From positions 1-9,543 of the forward strand of contig CAZNCS010000157.1 in NCBI GenBank assembly GCA_964571605.1: 9,543 bases of DNA. Reading direction: 5' to 3'. Positions 6,333 through 9,543 of this stretch are shown here, piece after piece. The notes below the pieces were generated by a model. The model had not been told where the DNA came from, ran no database searches, and saw nothing but the letters and a program-made list of their open reading frames with translations. Within the stretch, counting starts at the first letter, position 1. Each line of letters starts with the position of its first letter. This DNA is from Leptospira_B sp964571605. Its GTDB lineage: Bacteria; Spirochaetota; Leptospiria; Leptospirales; Leptospiraceae. Both the position numbers and the translations under genes were made by a program.

Positions 6333-6988
6333 AAGCTGCTGTAGTAACTTTTCCCGGTTCGAATTGCGATAATGATATCGCTCGTGCTTTATCTGATTTT
6401 TATTCCGCAAAGGTCGATCGTGTCTGGCATAAAGATCAATTTTCCGAAAAATACGATTTAGTAATACTTCCCGGCGGATTTTCCTACGGAGATTATTTGC
6501 GTTCCGGAGCAATGGCTCCTTTTTCTCCCGTAATGAAATCGGTGAAAGAACATGTGGATAAGGGCGGGAAATTATTCGGAATTTGTAATGGATTCCAAAT
6601 TTTGGCAGAAGCCGGTTATTTGCCGGGGGCTCTCATTCGAAACAGAAATTTAAAGTATGTTTGTAAAACCGTAGGTTTGAAAAAAGCCTCGGACTCCAAT
6701 AAAATCAGCGGCGGACTTTCCAAGGATAAGGTCCTAAGAGTTCCAGTGGCTCATGGAGACGGATGTTATTTTGCATCCGAAGATATTCGCAAACAATTGA
6801 AAGACGAAGGTAGAATTCTTTTCCTTTACGAGGGAGAAAATCCAAACGGAAGTCTGGATGATATCGCAGGAATTTGTTCTCCTGATTTTAAAATTTCAGG
6901 AATGATGCCTCACCCAGAGAGAGCCATGAATTCGATCACCGGCGAATTAGACGGCAAAATCGTTTTAGATTTAGTGATTAACTCCTAG
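6329..6988 (+). CDS. purQ: Phosphoribosylformylglycinamidine synthase, glutaminase subunit PurQ
   Basis: PurQ is the class I glutamine amidotransferase that frees ammonia from glutamine for FGAM synthesis. The 219-residue chain begins KAAVVTFPGSNCDND and has LPGGFSYGDYLRSGAMA, the PurQ-specific oxyanion-hole segment. The nucleophile is C86 in GICNGFQILAEAG, and H195 and E197 in MPHPERAM complete the triad. Length is normal (about 220-230). It is the last gene of the rightward run. After its TAG stop (6986-6988) the sequence goes straight into a repeat-rich spacer. purL would be the expected partner and is not adjacent. No classic T-tract terminator is seen after it. Confidence 0.95.
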   Translation: MKAAVVTFPGSNCDNDIARALSDFYSAKVDRVWHKDQFSEKYDLVILPGGFSYGDYLRSGAMAPFSPVMKSVKEHVDKGGKLFGICNGFQILAEAGYLPGALIRNRNLKYVCKTVGLKKASDSNKISGGLSKDKVLRVPVAHGDGCYFASEDIRKQLKDEGRILFLYEGENPNGSLDDIAGICSPDFKISGMMPHPERAMNSITGELDGKIVLDLVINS

Positions 6989-7012
6989 TTCACGCAAAGC
7001 CCCGGAGCATTT

Positions 7013-7154
7013 TTCACGTAGAGACGTTAAGGCGCAGAGAAGCATCGATAGAGTTCCAGTTCCTGCTGCGATGTTTTGTAGGAACTCCTACAGGGAATTC
7101 AAGTTCAGGTAGTTTTCTCCTTTCTCCCTTTGCGTCTTAGCGCCTCTGCGTGAA
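7013..7154. repeat. GC-rich inverted repeat built of 8-bp units (copy 2)
   Basis: Arms at 7013-7039 and 7128-7154 are inverted copies with 22 of 27 positions complementary; all five differences are transitions, so most could still pair in RNA. The same 8-base periodic look as copy 1 (126-212) is clear: cgtagaga, cgttaagg, cgcagaga on the left. A shorter extra match, gttcacgca at 6988-6996, can pair with tgcgtgaac at 7147-7155. The homology with copy 1 continues outside the right arm to 7170, where it touches the stop codon of the leftward gene. It fills the convergent gap between purQ and that gene, the same setting as copy 1. The centre holds the hairpin at 7077-7092. Confidence 0.75.
7077..7092. 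repeat. Short perfect hairpin TGTAGGAACTCCTACA
   Basis: Seven-base arms flank an AC centre (TGTAGGA-AC-TCCTACA). It lies inside the loop of the larger repeat, midway between convergent genes. No T tract follows on either strand (gggaattc rightward, aaaacatcg leftward), so it is not a standard terminator, though it may help stop or stabilise transcripts. From memory, similar motifs are common in Leptospira spacers; this would need a genome count. Confidence 0.6.
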
Positions 7155-7169
7155 CCGGTCTTAAAAATC

Positions 7170-8126
7170 TCAGTGTAATTCTTCCAGAATCGCAAGTCCA
7201 TCCGTCACTTTTTCTTTTTTACTCTTTGGTTTGATCCAGCCGGAGATAGTATATAAACTTTTTATAAACTCAGTATTGCCCCATAATGTTGTAGGTCGCC
7301 GAAAACTAGCCTCTAATTCCGGTTCCAAAAGAAGTTCCATCTGAGAGCTTTTGAGGATTTTCGTCTTCCCTTGATTCGTAGTATCGATCTGATCCAAAAT
7401 TTTAATATCTCCGTTTTGCCAAAGGATATTTTGTTCATCCAAATAGAGATGTGCTTTTTTTTGATTTCCCAGTCGAAGATAAAGCCGATTTTCCAAAGGG
7501 AAGGCGTCTGACGAAAAACCTTTGGTGACGGTATAAGACAAACTATCGTTTTCCAAAGAAACAGAGAGATCGTTCCAGGCAAGTTGTCCTTCCAGATTCA
7601 ATTCGGGGGAATGATTTAGGAAGAACCAGTTTTTTCCGGAAGGATGGATTTTGGAAAACGGGTTGGATTTATTTTTGTCTCCCGTATTCACTAAAGCGTC
7701 CAATTGGAAATTGAGTTTCGGATCCCAGATGGCTGAATGAGTGTAACCTTGCCGAATGGTATCGTCTAAACGAAAATTAAATCGTTTTTCGTTCTTGGTA
7801 TAACTCCAATACCCGTCTTTAAAAGTTCCCTGTTTCAAAAAAGAAGAACTTCCTGTTTCTCGTAGATCCAATTCTTGGACAGCTCCGGTTTCTCTATTCC
7901 ATAAGAGCAAACTAGCGCCGGAGCGAAATCTGGTTCTGTAGATTCGTAACTCTAAAAAAACGGATTTGTGAATGATATCAACCAGGACGGAATCCACGGA
8001 CCGAAAAAAGGCACTTAGATTTGAATTATATTCTTTCGAATTATCGATTTGGATCGGACCGAAATAAGTCCCGAAAAGAGGTTCTAAGGTAGAAGGGTGT
8101 AAAATAGATCCTAAATGTTCTCTCAT
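7170..8126 (-). CDS. Unknown protein, possibly DUF2804/lipocalin-like
   Basis: This is a 318-residue protein without a signal peptide or membrane helix. I do not recognise it firmly. It is rich in beta strands and aromatic residues. The order GTYFGPIQI, then GKNWFFLNHSPELNLEGQLA, then QNILWQNGDIKILD and LLLEPELEASFRR with FIKSLYTISGW near the end, recalls the layout of DUF2804-type proteins, but the usual W-P-Y-R-T-x-W-x-W stretch is not seen, so the link is weak. The ATG at 8126 is chosen because GAGAAAGGGG lies just upstream. A TTG at 8147 would add seven residues but has no ribosome site and would sit on a palindrome. It is transcribed away from the EAL gene and converges on purQ. The TGA stop is at 7170-7172, directly at the repeat edge. 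Confidence 0.7.
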   Translation of the reverse strand: MREHLGSILHPSTLEPLFGTYFGPIQIDNSKEYNSNLSAFFRSVDSVLVDIIHKSVFLELRIYRTRFRSGASLLLWNRETGAVQELDLRETGSSSFLKQGTFKDGYWSYTKNEKRFNFRLDDTIRQGYTHSAIWDPKLNFQLDALVNTGDKNKSNPFSKIHPSGKNWFFLNHSPELNLEGQLAWNDLSVSLENDSLSYTVTKGFSSDAFPLENRLYLRLGNQKKAHLYLDEQNILWQNGDIKILDQIDTTNQGKTKILKSSQMELLLEPELEASFRRPTTLWGNTEFIKSLYTISGWIKPKSKKEKVTDGLAILEELH

Positions 8127-8137
8127 GGCCCCTTTCT

Positions 8138-8157
8138 CAGCTAACAATTGTTAGTTG
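8138..8157. promoter_or_regulatory. Palindrome, candidate repressor operator
   Basis: The core CTAACAATTGTTAG (8141-8154) is a perfect 14-base palindrome, and two more pairs match beyond a single mismatch on each side, giving 20 bases in all. It ends 12 bases before the ATG of the leftward gene (8126), in a position to block its transcription. The size and symmetry suit a dimeric regulator of TetR or similar type, but no regulator gene is nearby. Confidence 0.45.
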
Positions 8158-8174
8158 GTTATGGATTCCTTTTC

Positions 8175-8208
8175 TCGAGTCACATGCTATCAAAGACATT
8201 CGACTCGA
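8175..8208. repeat. Inverted repeat TCGAGTC / GACTCGA
   Basis: Perfect 7-base arms (8175-8181 and 8202-8208) are separated by 20 bases in the divergent spacer. The centre-to-centre distance is 27 bases, between two and three helical turns. It could be a paired half-site for a regulator or may be chance. Confidence 0.3.
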
Positions 8209-8232
8209 AGAATTAAAAGAATTTGTCGGATC

Positions 8233-8285
8233 AATCGGGAAGAATAGAAAAAAACGCGAAATTTTTCTCTGCTTTCTTCCCGATT
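8233..8285. repeat. Long imperfect hairpin in the divergent spacer
   Basis: Perfect 12-base arms AATCGGGAAGAA (8233-8244) and TTCTTCCCGATT (8274-8285) enclose a second, inner pairing AGAAAAA with TTTTTCT. It lies upstream of both divergent genes, so it is not a gene-end terminator. It could be a leader hairpin of the EAL transcript or a protein-binding dyad. A third partial copy, cccgatt, follows at about 8293-8299. Confidence 0.45.
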
Positions 8286-8319
8286 CGGATACCCGATTTT
8301 GGGAAATGTGCTTGTAGGC

Positions 8320-8333
8320 TCCGTTCCAACGGA
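8320..8333. repeat. Short dyad TCCGTTCCAACGGA before the EAL start
   Basis: Six-base arms flank a CC centre, 21 bases before the ATG of the EAL gene. The piece TCCAAC here can also pair with GTTGGA at 8344-8349, which contains the only weak ribosome-site-like bases. Alternative pairings that hide the start site are therefore possible, but this is speculative. Confidence 0.3.
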
Positions 8334-8354
8334 ATCTAGTTGTGTTGGATTTCC

Positions 8355-9543
8355 ATGCTCGCCGAATACGATTCAGAAGAAGTTTTATCTTTGGGCGAAG
8401 GGTATTATACTCCTCATTACCAACCGATTTTAGACGTAGGAAACCGAAACATCGTAGGATATGAGGTTTTAGGCAGAGTTTTTTCACCTGGATCCAACGA
8501 TTACCATTCTTTAGGCTATCATTTTCACAATCCTGATACAGACACCGTGCGTCTGGTTCATATCGATCGTATCATTCGCGAAAAAGCGATCAAACATGTT
8601 AAGGAAACTGGACTAAAAACCAAAATTTTTCTGAACATGATGCCGAACTTCCTCTCCATGGTCTATACCGGAGAGGTTCTGGATATCAAACGCCTTCATA
8701 TTCTCCACCTAATCGATAAATACGATATTAATCCGAACGATCTAGTTTTAGAAATCACAGAGGATAAATTCGAAGGAAATATCGAAAAACTTTTGTATAT
8801 CGTCAGCGTTTTTAGAGAACGCGGAATTAAGATCGCCGTCGATGATTTGGGAGTCGGATTTTCCAACTTAGAAAGAATCGGATACATCCATCCGGATATC
8901 ATGAAAGTGGACATAAAAATTATGCGGGAAAGTTTGAACCGTAGGTCGTTCAAAAACGTTCTCGCAGCAATTTCAGAAATGTCCCAAAGATTGGGTTCTC
9001 AGTTACTTTTCGAGGGAGTGGAAAACGAAGAAGAATTGTATCTCGCTCTTTCTATGGGCGCGAATCTTTTACAGGGATTTTATTTCTCTCGTCCCACCAT
9101 CGATTTCCAGGACAAAAAACGATTTAATAAAACTCTCAAAACCTCTCTCGAAAAATTCTCCGGTTTGAGGTTTTTGGAAATTTTAGAAAATTTAAAAAGA
9201 GAACAATCCTTCTTGGATCAATTCTCCCAAATTTTCGATCATGTAAATACTTCTTCCGAAGAGGCGATGGTAGAGGGACTGAATTCGATTCTGGATCGTC
9301 TTCCTACCGAAACTACTTCGATTTTGATTTGCGATATGCACGGGTACCAAGTTACTCCTACGTTCAAACGTGATTCTTACGACTTACCTTGGTCCAGACT
9401 TTTGACCGAGATTGGAAACAATTACGCTTGGAAGCCGTTTTTTATTCGGCATAAGGCTGAAACCTATCATTCTAGTCGGGTTTCGGGTTTGACAAAGCCG
9501 TTTCACGATATAGATACCAAACGGCAGTATGTCTTATTTACTC
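8355..9543 (+). CDS. EAL-domain cyclic-di-GMP phosphodiesterase with YkuI-like C-terminal domain (3' end missing)
   Basis: The reading frame stays open from ATG 8355 to the window edge, 396 codons, and is cut there. An in-frame TAG at 8337-8339 limits the start to this ATG or TTG 8340. EAL proteins hydrolyse cyclic-di-GMP to pGpG. Catalytic positions look complete: E37 in GYEVLGR (the EAL motif, here EVL), N94 in FLNMMP, E133 in LEITE, D163 D164 in DDLGVGFSNLE, K184 in MKVDI, E220 in FEGVE and Q240 in LQGFYFSRP. After the EAL domain (about 15-255) comes a helical linker (about 262-310), then ICDMHGYQVTPTF and NNYAWKPFFIRH with LTKPFHDIDTKRQY, which resembles the PAS/Cache-like tail of YkuI-type proteins. 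There are no membrane helices, so it is cytoplasmic. Neither GGDEF nor receiver domains are seen. Confidence 0.88.
   Translation, partial: MLAEYDSEEVLSLGEGYYTPHYQPILDVGNRNIVGYEVLGRVFSPGSNDYHSLGYHFHNPDTDTVRLVHIDRIIREKAIKHVKETGLKTKIFLNMMPNFLSMVYTGEVLDIKRLHILHLIDKYDINPNDLVLEITEDKFEGNIEKLLYIVSVFRERGIKIAVDDLGVGFSNLERIGYIHPDIMKVDIKIMRESLNRRSFKNVLAAISEMSQRLGSQLLFEGVENEEELYLALSMGANLLQGFYFSRPTIDFQDKKRFNKTLKTSLEKFSGLRFLEILENLKREQSFLDQFSQIFDHVNTSSEEAMVEGLNSILDRLPTETTSILICDMHGYQVTPTFKRDSYDLPWSRLLTEIGNNYAWKPFFIRHKAETYHSSRVSGLTKPFHDIDTKRQYVLFT

Noticed and set aside
7077..7092. Hairpin as a standard Rho-independent terminator for purQ.
   Set aside because: No T tract follows on either strand and the stem is only 7 base pairs, so I list it as a repeat only.
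8137..8487. Leftward 116-codon frame across the divergent spacer and the EAL start.
   Set aside because: Its composition is random-looking, it is antisense to the conserved EAL motif region, and it would cover the palindrome and other dyads of the spacer.
8696..8953. Leftward 85-codon frame inside the EAL gene.
   Set aside because: It is the antisense shadow of the catalytic core of the EAL domain.

Overview
The window looks like a chromosomal segment from a Gram-negative bacterium, most probably a Leptospira-type spirochaete. GC is moderate (low forties by eye). The evidence is the mix of secreted lipocalin- or TPR-like unknowns, a receiver-SpoIIE phosphatase, an EAL protein with a YkuI-like tail, a PurS/PurQ-type purine pathway, and the short hairpin TGTAGGAACTCCTACA, which I associate with Leptospira spacers. 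The genus is an inference from style, not from a marker gene. I see no rRNA, tRNA, CRISPR array, transposase or phage gene.

Layout. Bases 2-94 are the last 30 codons of an ABC-transporter ATPase entering from the left. A GC-rich inverted repeat (126-212) and a strong hairpin terminator (263-299) follow. Two leftward genes come next: a TPR protein (991-2028) and a small exported coiled-coil protein (306-929). Divergent from them is a tight rightward run of seven genes, 2019-6988: ccmA, ccmB, ccmC, a response regulator with a PP2C/SpoIIE phosphatase output, purC, purS and purQ. Four of its six junctions overlap (three 4-base ATGA overlaps and one of 25 bases). A second copy of the GC-rich repeat (7013-7154) fills the gap between purQ and a leftward unknown gene (7170-8126, perhaps DUF2804-like). 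A 228-base divergent spacer rich in dyads leads to a rightward EAL-domain cyclic-di-GMP phosphodiesterase (8355 to the right edge, cut off).

How the genes work together. CcmA, CcmB and CcmC are the heme-handling half of system I cytochrome c maturation. PurC, PurS and PurQ are steps of de novo IMP synthesis; PurL, the partner of PurS and PurQ, is not here. The phosphatase gene sits between these two blocks and overlaps purC, so signalling, heme delivery and purine synthesis are probably co-transcribed. Points worth following are the altered tryptophan motif of CcmC, the absence of ccmD, the overlapping divergent 5' ends at ccmA, the paired copies of an 8-bp-periodic repeat at two convergent gene ends, and the dyad-rich spacer before the EAL gene. 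I do not see a clearly new multi-gene system; most of the window is housekeeping genes in an unusual arrangement.
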